A DNA stretch of 64,000 bases from Bradyrhizobium sp. SRL28 (GTDB lineage: Bacteria > Pseudomonadota > Alphaproteobacteria > Rhizobiales > Xanthobacteraceae): positions 1-64,000 of the forward strand of contig NZ_JAHEAG010000004.1 of NCBI RefSeq assembly GCF_018596315.1, given 5' to 3'. A program made the translations under genes and the position numbers. Shown here in pieces: positions 28,461 to 39,053 of this stretch. Under the pieces are notes generated by a model. It did not search any database and was not told where the DNA came from. It saw only the letters and a list, made by a program, of their open reading frames with translations. The stretch's first letter is position 1, and each line of letters begins with the position of its first letter.

Positions 28461-29240
28461 ATGACCGATCCAACTGCTGGTTCCGTGGATGCCGACCTCT
28501 TGGCCGAGCCCCGTCTCGTCGTCGAGCCGGGCGCAGCTGCGCGGGTATCGGCGGTGGCTGGACCGGTTTTGCAGGGAATGGGCTACCGGCTGGTCCGGAT
28601 CAAGATTTCAGGCGAGGCCGGCTGCACCGTCCAGATCATGGCCGAACGGCCTGATGGTACGATGCAGATCGAGGATTGCGAGGCGATCTCGCGGGCGCTG
28701 TCGCCGGTGCTCGACGTCGCCGATCCGATCGACCGCGCCTACCGGCTGGAGATTTCCTCGCCGGGCATCGATCGCCCGCTGGTGCGTCGTTCCGATTTCG
28801 AGCGCTACGCCGGTCATCTCGTGAAGATCGAAATGGCGGTCGCCCATCAGGGCCGCAAGCGTTTCCGTGGTACGCTCGGCGCCGTCGAAGGCGATGCCGT
28901 GCGGTTACATCGGGATGACATACGCGCGGAGGAAGATGCCGACGTGCTGCTGGTGATGGAAGACATCTCCGATGCACGACTGGTTTTGACCGACGAATTG
29001 ATTGCGGAATCGATGCGGCGCGGCAAGCAGGCCGAGCGCGAGCTGAAGCAGAATCTCGGGCTGGCGCCACAGCCTCCGCCGCACGCAAAGAAGAGCGATC
29101 CGGCCAGGAGCAACAAACCGAAGCCGAAGCCCGGCAAGAAGCCCGAGCCCAAAAAGCCCGAGCCGACCAATACCAAGAAACACCGCCTCGCCGCAGAAAG
29201 ACTGCGCAGAGGCGACCTCGATCCTACCGAAGGAGACTAG
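28461..29240 (+). CDS. rimP: Ribosome maturation factor RimP
   Basis: Assists assembly of the 30S subunit. The 259-residue protein has the two RimP domains: N-terminal [20 protein letters not shown] and [17 protein letters not shown], the signature [20 protein letters not shown] near residue 95-115, and the C-terminal beta-barrel around [17 protein letters not shown]. About 60 extra residues at the C-terminus are rich in lysine and proline, unlike the ~150-residue E. coli protein but usual in this group. ATG 28461 is chosen over a TTG four codons earlier. Confidence 0.92.
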   Translation: MTDPTAGSVDADLLAEPRLVVEPGAAARVSAVAGPVLQGMGYRLVRIKISGEAGCTVQIMAERPDGTMQIEDCEAISRALSPVLDVADPIDRAYRLEISSPGIDRPLVRRSDFERYAGHLVKIEMAVAHQGRKRFRGTLGAVEGDAVRLHRDDIRAEEDADVLLVMEDISDARLVLTDELIAESMRRGKQAERELKQNLGLAPQPPPHAKKSDPARSNKPKPKPGKKPEPKKPEPTNTKKHRLAAERLRRGDLDPTEGD

Positions 29241-29243
29241 GCC

Positions 29244-30854
29244 ATGGCCGTCAGTGCCAACAAACTCGAACTGCTGCAGATCGCAGACGCGGTCGCCCGC
29301 GAAAAGTCGATCGACCGCGGGATCGTGATTGCTGCGATGGAAGACGCCATCGCCAAGGCGGCCCGCGCCCGTTACGGCAGCGAGACCGACGTTCACGCCG
29401 AGATCGACGCCAAGAAGGGTGAGCTGCGACTGTCGCGCCACATGCTGGTGGTCGAGCAGGTCGAGAACTCCTCGAACCAGATTTCGCTGGCGGACGCGCA
29501 GCGCGCCAATCCGGGCGCCCAGGTCGGCGACACCATCGCCGACACCCTGCCGCCGCTGGAATATGGCCGCATCGCCGCGCAATCCGCCAAGCAGGTGATC
29601 GTGCAGAAGGTGCGCGAGGCCGAGCGCGACCGGCAGTACCAGGAATTCAAGGACCGCATCGGCGACATCGTGAACGGCGTAGTCAAGCGCGTCGAATATG
29701 GCAGCGTGATCGTCGATCTCGGCCGCGGTGAAGCCATCATCCGCCGCGACGAAATGCTGCCGCGCGAGGTGTTTCGCAACGGCGACCGCGTCCGCGCCTA
29801 CATCTTCGACGTCCGCCGCGAAACCCGCGGACCGCAGATCTTCCTCTCCCGCACCCATCCGCAATTCATGGCCAAACTGTTCGCGCAGGAAGTGCCGGAA
29901 ATCTATGACGGCATCGTCGAGATCAAGGCGGTGGCCCGCGATCCCGGCTCGCGCGCGAAAATCGGCGTTATTTCCCGGGATTCCTCGGTGGATCCGGTCG
30001 GCGCCTGCGTCGGCATGCGCGGTTCGCGCGTGCAGGCGGTGGTGAACGAACTGCAGGGCGAGAAGATCGACATCATTCCGTGGTCGCCCGACATCGCGAC
30101 CTTCGTCGTCAACGCGCTGGCGCCTGCCGAAGTCGCCAAGGTCGTGATCGACGAGGACCGCGAGCGGATCGAGGTCGTCGTTCCCGACACCAACAACCAG
30201 CTCTCGCTGGCGATCGGCCGCCGCGGCCAGAACGTCCGCCTCGCCTCGCAGCTCACCGGCTGGGACATCGACATCCTCACCGAACAGGAAGAATCCGAGC
30301 GCCGCCAGGCCGACTTCGAGAACTCGACGCGGGTGTTCATGGAAGCGCTGAACGTCGACGAAGTCGTCGGCCAATTGCTGGCGTCGGAAGGCTTTACCTC
30401 GGTCGAGGAACTCGCGCTGGTCGACGCCAAGGAACTGGCCGGCATCGAAGGCTTCGACGAAGAAACCGCCAACGAGCTGCAGAGCCGGGCGAGAGAATAC
30501 CTGGAACAGCTCGAAACGGAGCTGGAAAACAAGCGTAAGGAGCTCGGCGTGGATGATGCTTTGAAGACGGTGCCCGGCGTGACCTCGAAGATGCTGGTCA
30601 AGTTCGGCGAGAACGACATCAAGTCCGTCGAGGACCTGGCGGGCTGTGCGACCGACGATCTGGTCGGCTGGACCGAGCGCAAGGAAGGCGGCGAGCCGAC
30701 CAAGTTCCCCGGCATTCTCGACGCCAATGAGATCTCGCGCGACGATGCCGAACGCATGATCATGCAGGCCCGCGTCATTGCCGGCTGGATCACCGAGGCG
30801 GAACTCGCCAAACAATCCGAGGCGACCGAGACCACCGAAGACCAGACGGCGTAA
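29244..30854 (+). CDS. nusA: Transcription termination/antitermination factor NusA
   Basis: RNA polymerase-binding protein acting in pausing, termination and antitermination. The 536 residues contain the N-terminal polymerase-binding domain (ELLQIADAVAREKSIDRGIV), an S1 domain near 140-200 (VNGVVKRVEYGSVIVDLGRG), two KH domains (GACVGMRGSRVQAVVNEL, then LAIGRRGQNVRLASQLTGWD) and two C-terminal helix-hairpin-helix repeats typical of proteobacterial NusA. It starts four bases after rimP in the same operon. Confidence 0.95.
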   Translation: MAVSANKLELLQIADAVAREKSIDRGIVIAAMEDAIAKAARARYGSETDVHAEIDAKKGELRLSRHMLVVEQVENSSNQISLADAQRANPGAQVGDTIADTLPPLEYGRIAAQSAKQVIVQKVREAERDRQYQEFKDRIGDIVNGVVKRVEYGSVIVDLGRGEAIIRRDEMLPREVFRNGDRVRAYIFDVRRETRGPQIFLSRTHPQFMAKLFAQEVPEIYDGIVEIKAVARDPGSRAKIGVISRDSSVDPVGACVGMRGSRVQAVVNELQGEKIDIIPWSPDIATFVVNALAPAEVAKVVIDEDRERIEVVVPDTNNQLSLAIGRRGQNVRLASQLTGWDIDILTEQEESERRQADFENSTRVFMEALNVDEVVGQLLASEGFTSVEELALVDAKELAGIEGFDEETANELQSRAREYLEQLETELENKRKELGVDDALKTVPGVTSKMLVKFGENDIKSVEDLAGCATDDLVGWTERKEGGEPTKFPGILDANEISRDDAERMIMQARVIAGWITEAELAKQSEATETTEDQTA

Positions 30855-30929
30855 TGCGGGTGTTCCGCAAAACCGAAAATCTTTTCTGCGCGCAGTCCGT
30901 GCGCAGATGACCGGAGCCACTAAACAGGC

Positions 30930-31610
30930 ATGCTCGCTTTGGCTGACCCCGATCTCGACCATGGGCCGCGGACCGACAAGTCCGCGACCATGCGGATGTG
31001 CGCGGTCAGCCGCGAGGTGCGCCCGATCGACGAGCTGATCCGGTTCGTGGTCGCCCCGACGGGCGAAGTCATCCCCGATTTGAAGCGAAAATTGCCCGGC
31101 CGCGGCCTGTGGGTCCAGGCCTCGCGCCGGACCGTTGCGGAAGCGGTACGGCGTCACCAATTTAGCAGAGGGTTCAAGCGCACCGTTCGCGCCGCGGCGA
31201 CCCTTCCCGCCGATACCGAGGCCCTGCTGGAACGAAGCTGCACCGAGGCGCTGGCCATGGCGGCCAAGGCCGGTCAGGTCATTGCCGGCTTTGCCAAGGT
31301 CGAGGGCCTGCTCGAACAGGGCAGGGCCGGAGCCCTGATTCACGCTTCCGACGGCGCGGCCGACGGAATCCGCAAATTGGACGCTATCGCTGGGCAAAGG
31401 ACCGGAAATATCGGTGAATCGCGGGGTTTACCGATCGTTACCGCTTTAACCTCGGCACAATTGGATTTGGCACTGGGCCGGTCAAATGTGATACATGCTG
31501 CGCTGCTCGCGGGCCCGGCGAGCAAAACGTTCCTGTCGCGCTGCCAGATCCTGGTTCGATACCGGCTGGACGACGACGACAAGACCGGGGATGGCGGCCA
31601 GAAATTCTGA
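30930..31610 (+). CDS. YlxR (DUF448) RNA-binding protein with L7Ae-like C-terminus
   Basis: Encoded between nusA and infB as in most bacteria. The N-terminal ~90 residues are a YlxR/DUF448 domain: MRMCAVSREVRPIDELIRFV, then RKLPGRGLWVQASRRTVAEA. In Bacillus the orthologue (RnpM) binds RNase P RNA. The C-terminal ~110 residues (EALAMAAKAGQVIAGFAKVE, GALIHASDGAADG) look like an L7Ae/YlxQ-type RNA-binding domain, so this is a fusion of two proteins that are separate genes in Firmicutes. The product is 226 residues from ATG 30930. Confidence 0.85.
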   Translation: MLALADPDLDHGPRTDKSATMRMCAVSREVRPIDELIRFVVAPTGEVIPDLKRKLPGRGLWVQASRRTVAEAVRRHQFSRGFKRTVRAAATLPADTEALLERSCTEALAMAAKAGQVIAGFAKVEGLLEQGRAGALIHASDGAADGIRKLDAIAGQRTGNIGESRGLPIVTALTSAQLDLALGRSNVIHAALLAGPASKTFLSRCQILVRYRLDDDDKTGDGGQKF

Positions 31611-31687
31611 CGGACGAAGATTGGTTCCGAAGCCTTGCTTCAATGAATGTGCGGATACGCACAATGTAACGAGATTAGGACTGCTGA

Positions 31688-34345
31688 ATGGTTGATACCA
31701 AAACGCCTGGCGACAAGACTCTGAGTGTCCCGACCAAGACCTTGACGCTGAAGCCGCGGGTCGAGACGGGCACTGTGCGCCAGAGCTTCAGCCATGGCCG
31801 GACCAAGCAGGTCGTGGTCGAAAAGCGTGGCAAGCGCCGCGTTGGCGGCGACGCGCCCGCGACCGAAACGCATGCGCCCGAGCCGGTCGTCGCCAAGCCG
31901 ACGCCTGCCAAGGCCCCCCTCTCCCGCCCCGCGGCAGCGCCGGCCGCGCCGCGCAGCGGTTCGGGCGTGGTGCTGCGCACGCTGACGGAAGACGAGCGTT
32001 CCGCCCGCGCCAGCGCCCTGGCCGATGCCAAGGTGCGCGAAGTCGAGGAACGGCGGCTGGCCGAGGAAGAAGCCAAGCGCCGCGCCAGCCGTGAAGGCAT
32101 CGAACAGGCCGAACGCGAGGCCGCCGAAGCCCGCCGCAAGGCCGAGGAAGAACGGCACCGGCTGGAAGAGGAAGCCAAGCGCAAGGCCGAAGTCGAGGCC
32201 AAGAAGCGATTTGGCGAGGCCGAGGCCAAGACCGCGACCGCGCCGACGACGTCCGCTGCGGCGCGGCCCGCCGCGGCCCGCCCGGCGGCTGGAGCCCGCC
32301 CGGCAGTCGTGCCGCCCGCGCGCGCCCCGGGCGTTGCTGCCGACGCTTCCGATGAGGACGAAGGTCCGCCGCGCCAGGTTCGCCGCGGCCCCGGCGGCGC
32401 CATGCGCCCCGCGGTGCCCCCCAAGACCACCCATAAGCCTGGCCCGCAAAAGGAACGCGGCCGCCTGACGCTGGTCACCGCGCTCAACGCCGACGACGTG
32501 CGCGAGCGTTCGATCGCCTCGTTCCGCCGCCGCACCCAGCGCCTAAAGGGCCACGCCTCCAACGAACCGAAGGAAAAGCTCATCCGCGAGGTGACGATCC
32601 CGGAAGCGATCACGATCCAGGAACTCGCCAACCGCATGTCGGAGCGCGCCGTGGACGTCATCCGCATGCTGATGAAGCAGGGCGCGATGCACAAGATCAC
32701 CGACGTGATCGACGCCGACACCGCGCAGTTGATCGCCGAGGAATTGGGCCATTCCGTCAAGCGCGTCGCCGCGTCGGACGTTGAAGAGGGCCTGTTCGAC
32801 GTGGTCGACGATTCGACCGATACCGAGCCGCGCTCGCCGGTCGTCACCGTGATGGGCCATGTCGACCACGGCAAGACCTCGCTGCTCGACGCGCTTCGCC
32901 ACGCCAACGTGGTGTCGGGCGAAGCCGGCGGCATCACCCAGCATATCGGCGCCTATCAGGTGACCTCGCCGGAAAGCGGCAAGAAGATCACCTTCATCGA
33001 TACGCCCGGCCACGCCGCGTTCACCGCGATGCGCGCGCGCGGCGCCAAGGTCACCGATATCGTGATCCTGGTGGTGGCGGCCGATGACGGCGTCATGCCG
33101 CAGACGATCGAGGCGATCAACCACGCCAAGGCGGCGAAGGTTCCGATGATCGTCGCGATCAACAAGATCGACAAGCCGGACGCCAAGCCGGAACGCGTGC
33201 GCACCGAACTGCTGCAGCACGAGGTTCAGGTCGAATCGTTCGGCGGTGAAGTCGTCGACGTCGAGGTATCAGCCAAGAACAAGACCAATCTCGACAAGCT
33301 GCTCGAGATGATCGCGCTGCAGGCCGAACTGCTCGACCTCAAGACCAATTCGGAACGTCCGGCCGAAGGCACCGTGATCGAAGCCAAACTCGATCGCGGC
33401 CGTGGTCCGGTGGCCACCGTGCTGGTCCAGCGCGGCACGCTCAAGGTCGGCGACATCATCGTGGCCGGCGCCGAAATGGGCCGCGTCCGCGCGCTGATTT
33501 CGGACCAGGGCGAGAACCTCGACGAGGCCGGACCTTCGGTGCCGGTCGAAGTGCTCGGTTTCAACGGCCCGCCGGAAGCCGGCGACCGCCTCGCCGTGGT
33601 CGAGAACGAAGCCCGCGCCCGCCAGGTCACGAGCTATCGCGCCCACCAGAAGCGCGAGAACGCCGCCGCCTCGATTTCCGGCATGCGCGGCTCGCTCGAG
33701 CAGATGATGTCGCAGCTCAAGACCGCGGGCCGCAAGGAATTCCCGCTGATCGTGAAAGCCGACGTGCAGGGTTCGCTCGAAGCCATTTTGGGTTCGCTGG
33801 AAAAACTCGGCACCGACGAAGTCGCAGCCCGCATCCTGCATGCAGGCGTCGGCGGCATCTCGGAATCCGACGTCACGCTGGCGGAAGGTTTCAACGCCGC
33901 GATCATCGGCTTCTCGGTGCGCGCCAACAAGGAAGCCGCGGCTGCCGCCAAGCGCAACGGCATCGAAATCCGCTACTACAACATCATCTACGATCTCGTC
34001 GACGACATCAAAAAGGCGATGTCCGGCCTGCTCGCGCCGACGCTGCGCGAAACCATGCTGGGCAATGCGCAGATCCTGGAAGTGTTCAACATTTCCAAGG
34101 TCGGCAAGGTCGCCGGCTGCCGCGTCACCGACGGCACCGTGGAACGCGGCGCCAATGTGCGCCTGATCCGCGACAACGTCGTCGTGCATGAAGGCAAGCT
34201 TTCGACGCTGAAGCGCTTCAAGGACGAAGTAAAGGAAGTGCAGTCCGGCCAGGAATGCGGCATGGCGTTCGAAAATTACGGCGACATGCGTCCCGGCGAC
34301 GTCATCGAGTGTTACCGCGTGGAGACCATCCAGCGCTCTCTGTAA
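31688..34345 (+). CDS. infB: Translation initiation factor IF-2
   Basis: GTPase delivering initiator tRNA to the ribosome. The 885 residues comprise a long charged N-terminal region with coiled-coil repeats rich in E, A, K and R (residues 100-190), the IF2_N domain near 300-350 ([20 protein letters not shown]), and the G domain with [14 protein letters not shown] (G1), DTPGHAAF (G3) and AINKIDKPD (G4) near residues 393-510. The EF-Tu-like domain 2, domain 3 and C2 domain ([19 protein letters not shown]) complete it. Start ATG 31688 follows AGGAC. Confidence 0.96.
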   Translation: MVDTKTPGDKTLSVPTKTLTLKPRVETGTVRQSFSHGRTKQVVVEKRGKRRVGGDAPATETHAPEPVVAKPTPAKAPLSRPAAAPAAPRSGSGVVLRTLTEDERSARASALADAKVREVEERRLAEEEAKRRASREGIEQAEREAAEARRKAEEERHRLEEEAKRKAEVEAKKRFGEAEAKTATAPTTSAAARPAAARPAAGARPAVVPPARAPGVAADASDEDEGPPRQVRRGPGGAMRPAVPPKTTHKPGPQKERGRLTLVTALNADDVRERSIASFRRRTQRLKGHASNEPKEKLIREVTIPEAITIQELANRMSERAVDVIRMLMKQGAMHKITDVIDADTAQLIAEELGHSVKRVAASDVEEGLFDVVDDSTDTEPRSPVVTVMGHVDHGKTSLLDALRHANVVSGEAGGITQHIGAYQVTSPESGKKITFIDTPGHAAFTAMRARGAKVTDIVILVVAADDGVMPQTIEAINHAKAAKVPMIVAINKIDKPDAKPERVRTELLQHEVQVESFGGEVVDVEVSAKNKTNLDKLLEMIALQAELLDLKTNSERPAEGTVIEAKLDRGRGPVATVLVQRGTLKVGDIIVAGAEMGRVRALISDQGENLDEAGPSVPVEVLGFNGPPEAGDRLAVVENEARARQVTSYRAHQKRENAAASISGMRGSLEQMMSQLKTAGRKEFPLIVKADVQGSLEAILGSLEKLGTDEVAARILHAGVGGISESDVTLAEGFNAAIIGFSVRANKEAAAAAKRNGIEIRYYNIIYDLVDDIKKAMSGLLAPTLRETMLGNAQILEVFNISKVGKVAGCRVTDGTVERGANVRLIRDNVVVHEGKLSTLKRFKDEVKEVQSGQECGMAFENYGDMRPGDVIECYRVETIQRSL

Positions 34346-34392
34346 GTCCAAACCTTGCGAAGAGCCTTGGATTTTATTGACTGAGAATGCGG

Positions 34393-34424
34393 CGTCATGG
34401 CCGGACTTGTTCCGGCCATCCACG
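34393..34424. repeat. Palindromic repeat F between infB and rbfA
   Basis: CGTCATGGCCGGA and TCCGGCCATCCACG flank a five-base loop. A second related inverted pair, CGTGAATGCCCGCGC at 34451-34465 with GCGCGGGCATGACG at 34504-34517, follows. Together they fill the infB-rbfA gap and may affect transcript processing within the operon. Confidence 0.7.
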
Positions 34425-34533
34425 TCTTAACCTGATTCAACAAGCAAAAACGTGAATGCCCGCGCGCAGGCAAGTTTGCGCAGCCTGCCTAAAGTTGGCT
34501 GCGGCGCGGGCATGACGGCTTTGAAAGACGAAA

Positions 34534-34947
34534 ATGCCCCGCCATCATACCAAAGGTTCCGCCCCCGGCGGCTCGCAACGGCAATTGCGCGTCGGCGAGA
34601 CCGTGCGCCATGCGGTCGCCGATATTCTGTCGCAGGGTAGCGTGCACGACCCCGACCTCGAAGGCCACATCATCACCGTTCCCGAGGTGCGAATGTCGCC
34701 GGACCTGAAACTCGCGACGATTTACGTGATGCCGCTCGGCGGCCGCGATACCGAGGTCGTGCTCGCGGCGCTCGCGCGCAACAAAAAATTCCTGCGCGGC
34801 GAGATCGCTCACCGCGTTAACCTGAAATTTGCTCCTGACCTTCGCTTTCGCGTCGACGAACGATTCGACGAAGCGGAACGGATCGAGAAATTACTGAGAA
34901 CACCTGCGGTGCAAAGAGACCTCGCACCCGATTCGGACGACAAGTGA
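34534..34947 (+). CDS. rbfA: Ribosome-binding factor A
   Basis: Small KH-fold protein (137 residues) helping 16S rRNA 5' end maturation on the 30S subunit. Recognisable blocks are [37 protein letters not shown] and the C-terminal [20 protein letters not shown]. The ATG at 34534 is followed within the operon by truB, whose start overlaps the rbfA stop. Confidence 0.94.
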   Translation: MPRHHTKGSAPGGSQRQLRVGETVRHAVADILSQGSVHDPDLEGHIITVPEVRMSPDLKLATIYVMPLGGRDTEVVLAALARNKKFLRGEIAHRVNLKFAPDLRFRVDERFDEAERIEKLLRTPAVQRDLAPDSDDK

Positions 34948-36083
34948 TGACCATGCCCACCGCGAACAGCGCGATCGAGCAGCAAACTGCCGAAGCGCAC
35001 GACGCCGAAAAAAATATTTTTTCAGGCGAGTCGCGAGGCGACGACGAACGTCGCGCCGGCGAAGACCAGCGCCGCAGCAACAACGATCCGCGTCACAACA
35101 AGCAGCCGCGGCAGAACAACCAGCCGCGCCGCGACAAGCGCGACGTTCATGGCTGGGTGATTCTCGACAAGCCGATCGGCATGACCTCGACGCATGCGGT
35201 TGCCGTGCTCAAGCGCCTGTTCCAGGCCAAGCGCGCCGGCCATGCCGGTACGCTCGATCCTTTGGCATCCGGCGGCCTGCCGATCGCGCTCGGCGAGGCC
35301 ACCAAGACGGTGCCTTTCGTGATGGACGGCCGCAAGCGCTACCGCTTCACGGTCGCCTGGGGCGAGGAGCGCGACACCGACGATACCGAGGGCCGGGTGG
35401 TCAAGACCAGCGAGCTGCGGCCGTCGGCGGAAGCGGTGCGGGCCCTGCTGCCGCAGTTTACCGGCCTGATCGAGCAGATCCCGCCGCAGTATTCCGCCAT
35501 CAAGGTCCAGGGCGAACGCGCCTATGACCTGGCGCGGGACGGCGAAACAGTGGAACTGAAGCCCCGCCCGGTCGAGATTCACGAATTAACCCTTGTAGAA
35601 CATGGAGATAATGGCCAGTCCGTGTTCGAGGCCGAGTGCGGCAAGGGTACCTATGTCCGGGCGCTGGCCCGCGATATCGGCCGGATTCTGGGCTGTTTCG
35701 GCCATATCTGCGCGTTGCGGCGGACTTTGGTCGGCCCGTTCCGCGAGACGGACATGATTCCGCTGGAAGAGTTGGAGGCTTTATGCAATAGAGCCGCGTC
35801 TGGCGAGGGAAGCCTCGCCGACGCGCTTTTGCCCGTTGAGACCGCGCTGGACGACATCCCGGCACTGGCCGTCACACGGGCTGATGCGGCAAGGCTCCAC
35901 CGGGGCCAGGCCGTTTTGTTGCGCGGACGGGATGCGCCCAATAGTAGCGGCACAGTCTATGTCACGGTGGCAGGCCGGCTTCTGGCCCTCGCCGAAATTG
36001 GCAATGGCGAACTCATCCCCAAGCGCGTGTTCAACCTGACCGGGCTGACTGCCAGTCCCGGTCGCAGCAATGAGAAAGTTTGA
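34947..36083 (+). CDS. truB: tRNA pseudouridine-55 synthase
   Basis: Makes pseudouridine 55 in the T-loop of tRNAs. The catalytic aspartate is in [20 protein letters not shown], and [38 protein letters not shown] and [16 protein letters not shown] are standard TruB blocks. The core begins at [17 protein letters not shown] near residue 69; before it lies an unusual basic, glutamine/asparagine-rich extension with repeated [18 protein letters not shown] sequence. The start could be ATG 34947, ATG 34953 or the overlapping GTG 34944. Confidence 0.93.
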   Translation: MTMPTANSAIEQQTAEAHDAEKNIFSGESRGDDERRAGEDQRRSNNDPRHNKQPRQNNQPRRDKRDVHGWVILDKPIGMTSTHAVAVLKRLFQAKRAGHAGTLDPLASGGLPIALGEATKTVPFVMDGRKRYRFTVAWGEERDTDDTEGRVVKTSELRPSAEAVRALLPQFTGLIEQIPPQYSAIKVQGERAYDLARDGETVELKPRPVEIHELTLVEHGDNGQSVFEAECGKGTYVRALARDIGRILGCFGHICALRRTLVGPFRETDMIPLEELEALCNRAASGEGSLADALLPVETALDDIPALAVTRADAARLHRGQAVLLRGRDAPNSSGTVYVTVAGRLLALAEIGNGELIPKRVFNLTGLTASPGRSNEKV

Positions 36084-36085
36084 CG

Positions 36086-36355
36086 ATGTCGATTACCGCC
36101 GAACGCAAAGCGGAAGTCATCAAGACGAATGCCAACAAGGCCGGCGACACCGGCTCGCCCGAGGTTCAGGTTGCGATCCTGTCGGAACGCATCAACAACC
36201 TCACCGGGCACTTCAAATCCCACGTGAAGGACAATCATTCGCGCCGGGGTCTTTTGAAAATGGTCGCAACACGCCGTTCTCTGCTCGACTACATCAAGCG
36301 GAAGGACGAGGCGCGTTACAAGGCGTTGCTCGAAAAGCATAACATTCGTCGTTGA
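36086..36355 (+). CDS. rpsO: 30S ribosomal protein S15
   Basis: Primary rRNA-binding protein of the small subunit, 89 residues, full length. It starts [17 protein letters not shown] and has the typical [20 protein letters not shown] and [20 protein letters not shown] segments, ending LLEKHNIRR. It begins three bases after the truB stop and precedes pnp, the widely conserved order. In other bacteria S15 also controls its own translation; no such structure is evident before the start here. Confidence 0.97.
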   Translation: MSITAERKAEVIKTNANKAGDTGSPEVQVAILSERINNLTGHFKSHVKDNHSRRGLLKMVATRRSLLDYIKRKDEARYKALLEKHNIRR

Positions 36356-36673
36356 TTTGAGAGTACGCGCGCGCAGTTTGCGCGCGTTTTCGCATGGTCT
36401 TCCGGGAAACGGACTCCGAATTGTTCGGAGACGATCATGCGCAAGGGCATCATCCGGAATGGATCATGCCCGACAAACGTCCAGCAGCAATCCGGCCGCT
36501 GGACAGGGCAAGGTGCCCGTGACTGCCGAGAGGATGGATGCCATCCGAAAGATGAAGACCATGGCAGGATCGCCGGATGTTGATCTCGTATCGCGATCAG
36601 CGTCCCGCAATCTTGCGCATGGTCTTTGTGTTTCTGGGCCCCGCTCTCTCGTGAACCCATGAAAGAAACCACT
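36356..36673 (+). promoter_or_regulatory. rpsO-pnp intergenic leader with hairpins
   Basis: The 318 bases contain no believable gene. Just after rpsO, CGCGCGC and GCGCGCG around AGTTT form a hairpin followed by TTTT (about 36367-36391), a candidate terminator. Further short stems follow: ACTCCGA and TCGGAGA near 36413-36433, GGATGGATGCCATCC near 36533, and TATCGCGAT near 36590. In other bacteria the pnp leader is an RNase III and PNPase target for autoregulation; the same here is an inference. Confidence 0.55.
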
Positions 36674-38827
36674 ATGTTCAATAAGCATTCCGTCGAGATC
36701 GACTGGGGTGGACGTCCCCTCAAGCTGGAAACCGGCAAGATCGCCCGTCAGGCTGATGGCGCCGTGATCGCCACCTATGGCGAGACCGTCGTGCTCGCCA
36801 CCGTCGTTGCCGCAAAGTCGCCGCGCGAAGGCGTCGATTTCCTGCCGCTCACCGTCGACTATCAGGAAAAGACCTACGCCGCAGGCCGCATTCCCGGCGG
36901 CTACTTCAAGCGCGAGGGCCGTCCGACCGAAAAGGAGACGCTGGTCTCCCGCCTGATCGACCGTCCGATCCGTCCCTTGTTCGTGGACGGCTGGCGCAAT
37001 GAAACCCAGGTGATCGTGACGACGCTGTCGCACGACATGGAAAACGATCCCGACATCCTCGCACTGGTCGCCTCCTCGGCGGCGCTGACGATATCAGGCG
37101 CCCCGTTCAAGGGCCCGATTGGTGCTGCCCGCGTCGGTTTCGTCAATGACGAGTATGTGCTCAACCCGACGCTCGACGAAATGGTCGACACCCAGCTCGA
37201 CCTGGTCGTCGCCGGCACCGCGGACGCGGTGCTGATGGTGGAATCGGAAGCGAAAGAGCTCAACGAAGACATCATGCTCGGCGCCGTGATGTTCGGCCAC
37301 CGCCACTTCCAGCCGGTGATCAAGGCGATCATCGAACTGGCCGAGAAGGCCGCCAAGGAGCCGCGCGAAGTCAAGGTCGTCGACGAAAGCGCGCTGGAAA
37401 AGGAAATGCTCGGCCTGATCGAGCAGGAGCTGCGCTCCGCCTACGCCATTCCGATCAAGCAGGATCGCTATGCGGCGGTCGGCAAGGCCAAGGAAAAGGT
37501 GATGGCGCACTACTTCCCGGAAGGGCAGGAGCCGAAATACGACAAGCTGCGCATCGCCGCCGTGTTCAAGGAACTCGAAGCCAAGATCGTTCGCTGGAAC
37601 ATCCTCGACACCGGCAAGCGCATCGACGGCCGTGATTCCAAGACCGTGCGCAACATCATCGCCGAAGTCGGCGTGTTGCCGCGCGCCCACGGTTCGGCGC
37701 TGTTCACCCGCGGTGAGACCCAGGCGATGGTCGTGACTACGCTCGGCACCGGCGAGGACGAGCAGTACATCGACGCGCTGTCGGGAACGTACAAAGAGAC
37801 GTTCCTGCTGCACTACAACTTCCCTCCCTACTCGGTCGGTGAAACCGGACGCCTCGGCGGCACCAAGCGCCGCGAAATCGGCCACGGCAAGCTCGCCTGG
37901 CGCGCGATCCACCCGGTCCTGCCGCCGCACCACGAATTCCCCTACACGGTGCGCGTGGTCTCCGAGATCACCGAATCCAACGGCTCCTCGTCGATGGCCT
38001 CGGTATGCGGCGCCTCGCTGGCGCTGATGGATGCGGGCGTTCCCTTGAAGCGGCCGACCGCGGGCATCGCGATGGGTCTCATTCTGGAAGGTTCGCGCTT
38101 TGCGGTTCTGTCCGACATTCTCGGCGACGAGGATCATCTCGGCGACATGGACTTCAAGGTGGCCGGCACCGACCAGGGCATCACCTCGCTGCAGATGGAC
38201 ATCAAGATCGAGGGCATCACCGAGGAGATCATGAAGGTCGCGCTCGGCCAGGCCAAGGACGGGCGTATCCACATCCTCGGCGAAATGGCCAAGGCATTGA
38301 CCAACGCCCGCGCCGAGCTCGGCGAATACGCGCCGCGCATCGAAACCTTCAAGATCGCCACCGACAAGATTCGTGAAGTGATCGGCACCGGCGGCAAGGT
38401 GATCCGCGAGATCGTCGAGAAGACCGGCGCCAAGGTCAACATCGAGGACGACGGCACCGTAAAGGTCGCCTCCAACGACGGCGAGGCGATGAAGGCCGCG
38501 ATCAAGTGGATCAAGTCGATCGCCTCCGATCCGGAGATCGGCCAGATCTACGAAGGCACCGTGGTCAAGGTGATGGAGTTCGGCGCGTTCGTGAACTTCT
38601 TCGGCGCCAAGGACGGCCTCGTCCACATCAGCCAGCTCGCTTCGGCGCGCGTGCAGAAGACCTCCGACGTCGTCAAGGAAGGCGACAAGGTCAAGGTCAA
38701 GCTGCTCGGCTTCGACGACCGCGGCAAGACCCGGCTGTCGATGAAGGTGGTCGATCAGGCCACCGGCGAGGACCTCGAGGCCAAGCAGAAGGCGGAAGCG
38801 CCGCAGCGCGAAGCCGCCGGCGAGTAA
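36674..38827 (+). CDS. pnp: Polyribonucleotide nucleotidyltransferase
   Basis: Phosphorolytic 3'-5' exoribonuclease, trimeric core of the RNA degradosome. The 717 residues contain the first RNase PH domain ([40 protein letters not shown]), the helical linker, the second, catalytic RNase PH domain ([40 protein letters not shown]), then KH ([20 protein letters not shown]) and S1 ([19 protein letters not shown]) domains. ATG 36674 fits the conserved N-terminus; ATG 36659 is possible. Confidence 0.96.
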   Translation: MFNKHSVEIDWGGRPLKLETGKIARQADGAVIATYGETVVLATVVAAKSPREGVDFLPLTVDYQEKTYAAGRIPGGYFKREGRPTEKETLVSRLIDRPIRPLFVDGWRNETQVIVTTLSHDMENDPDILALVASSAALTISGAPFKGPIGAARVGFVNDEYVLNPTLDEMVDTQLDLVVAGTADAVLMVESEAKELNEDIMLGAVMFGHRHFQPVIKAIIELAEKAAKEPREVKVVDESALEKEMLGLIEQELRSAYAIPIKQDRYAAVGKAKEKVMAHYFPEGQEPKYDKLRIAAVFKELEAKIVRWNILDTGKRIDGRDSKTVRNIIAEVGVLPRAHGSALFTRGETQAMVVTTLGTGEDEQYIDALSGTYKETFLLHYNFPPYSVGETGRLGGTKRREIGHGKLAWRAIHPVLPPHHEFPYTVRVVSEITESNGSSSMASVCGASLALMDAGVPLKRPTAGIAMGLILEGSRFAVLSDILGDEDHLGDMDFKVAGTDQGITSLQMDIKIEGITEEIMKVALGQAKDGRIHILGEMAKALTNARAELGEYAPRIETFKIATDKIREVIGTGGKVIREIVEKTGAKVNIEDDGTVKVASNDGEAMKAAIKWIKSIASDPEIGQIYEGTVVKVMEFGAFVNFFGAKDGLVHISQLASARVQKTSDVVKEGDKVKVKLLGFDDRGKTRLSMKVVDQATGEDLEAKQKAEAPQREAAGE

Positions 38828-38849
38828 GGCATCGCTAAAATGTGAACAA

Positions 38850-38879
38850 AGGGGTGGCCTAACGGCCACCCCTTTTTTT
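38850..38879 (+). terminator. Intrinsic terminator after pnp
   Basis: AGGGGTGGCC and GGCCACCCCT form a ten-base-pair perfect stem with a four-base TAAC loop, directly followed by seven T. It closes the rimP-pnp operon 23 bases after the pnp stop. Confidence 0.95.
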
Positions 38880-39053
38880 GTTGCCCGCCTGAGTTACATT
38901 GCCGGGACCGCAGCACCTGTGCGATTACGTCGCAGGCTCACGAGGGCAGAAAACGAAACCTGATCCCGCCATCGCCCGTAGCTTGCCGCGCAGCGGCATT
39001 TGGCGTTCGTTCACACATATTTTCCCAGTTCACCTACAGGTAAGGAGAAGTCG

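Noticed and set aside
28905..31397. An 830-codon open frame on the minus strand
   Set aside because: Antisense to rimP, nusA and the ylxR gene, with no family resemblance; shadow of GC-rich codon use.
37094..38869. A 591-codon open frame on the minus strand
   Set aside because: Antisense to pnp and crosses its terminator; no recognisable motifs.
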